Of a stretch of DNA of 64,000 bases, positions 63,679 through 64,000 are shown piece by piece. A program made the translations under genes and the position numbers. The notes under the pieces were generated by a model. The model ran no database searches. It was not told where the DNA came from and saw only the letters and a program-made list of their open reading frames with translations. Position 1 is the stretch's first letter, and each line of letters begins with the position of its first letter. The stretch is from Pegea sp. RAD2-039 (Eukaryota; Chordata; Thaliacea; Salpida; Salpidae), in assembly GCA_034620365.1 (NCBI GenBank), contig JAQGEQ010000191.1, positions 62,001 through 126,000 of the forward strand, given 5' to 3'.

Positions 63679-64000
63679 GTAAGTTGATTTCATTCAATAT
63701 CCGTTCTTTAACATCACGTTTTCTAGATTACTGCTTTTCCTTTTCATATTATTTTGTATTTATTTAAATCTTTGAAAGTTGGCGGATAATAGCTGGCAGA
63801 TGGTCTTTACCGCTTGTTAGCAACTGGATATTTATAAATATGTAAAATTTCAATTTTATGTTTAAACAAACGATATAAAAAACGTGCTTAAGTCGTAAAG
63901 ATTTTAATTGAAATACTTTTATAATGTATAAACATTAAAATTTAATAATTTGCTTTTTATTAAGATGTTTATTGCATTTTCAAAATATCTTTTACCACGT
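63679..64000 (+). other. start of the next intron of the FN3 gene
   Basis: It begins with a consensus GTAAGT donor after the FN3 half-domain exon. AT-rich, with no further exon before the window ends. Confidence 0.4.

Noticed and set aside
1-64000. Retroviral, LTR, Polinton-like or other virus-derived elements, and CRISPR arrays
   Set aside because: No reverse transcriptase, integrase, capsid or polymerase motifs, no long terminal repeats and no regularly spaced direct repeats were seen.

Overview
The window is animal nuclear DNA: very AT-rich, with spliced genes, GT-AG introns and the standard genetic code. I cannot name the species. Several genes use very short introns (about 51-57 nt) beside long ones, as some AT-rich invertebrates do, flatworms among them. 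Exons and reading phases were traced by hand, and every complete gene model listed sums to a whole number of codons.

Layout. At 1.85-5.7 kb a choline-transporter-like gene (SLC44 family, minus strand) and a SARAF gene (store-operated calcium entry regulator, plus strand) lie head to head across about 175 bp. At 9.9-13.4 kb is a 14-exon SPATS2-family gene (minus) with a UBA/CUE-like N-terminus and an Arg/Gly-rich tail. At 16.7-18.9 kb a five-exon minus-strand gene encodes a small secreted cysteine-rich protein that I do not recognise. At 26.1-29.3 kb is a complete ANTXR (TEM8/CMG2) gene on the plus strand, ending tail to tail with a complete 14-exon TSPEAR gene (minus, 30.7-37.1 kb). From 50.5 kb to the right edge lie what look like the first two exons of a plus-strand receptor or secreted protein with a fibronectin type III start, separated by a 12.7 kb intron.

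The rest is mainly AT-rich intergenic or intronic DNA: 1-1.25, 5.7-9.8, 13.4-16.7, 19-26, 37-45.7 and 51-63.5 kb. It holds a few orphan open frames that look protein-like, some hairpins and one possible degenerate tRNA-derived SINE. I saw no intact transposase, reverse transcriptase, virus-like element, rRNA, intact tRNA or CRISPR array.

There is no operon-like pathway here. The genes share a membrane and extracellular theme (choline transport, ER calcium regulation, ANTXR matrix receptor, TSPEAR, a secreted Cys-rich factor, an FN3 protein), which may simply be chance. The best candidates for something undescribed are the cysteine-rich secreted protein, the long C-terminal tail on the SLC44 protein, the minimal upstream ORF before SARAF, and the odd N-terminus of the FN3 gene.
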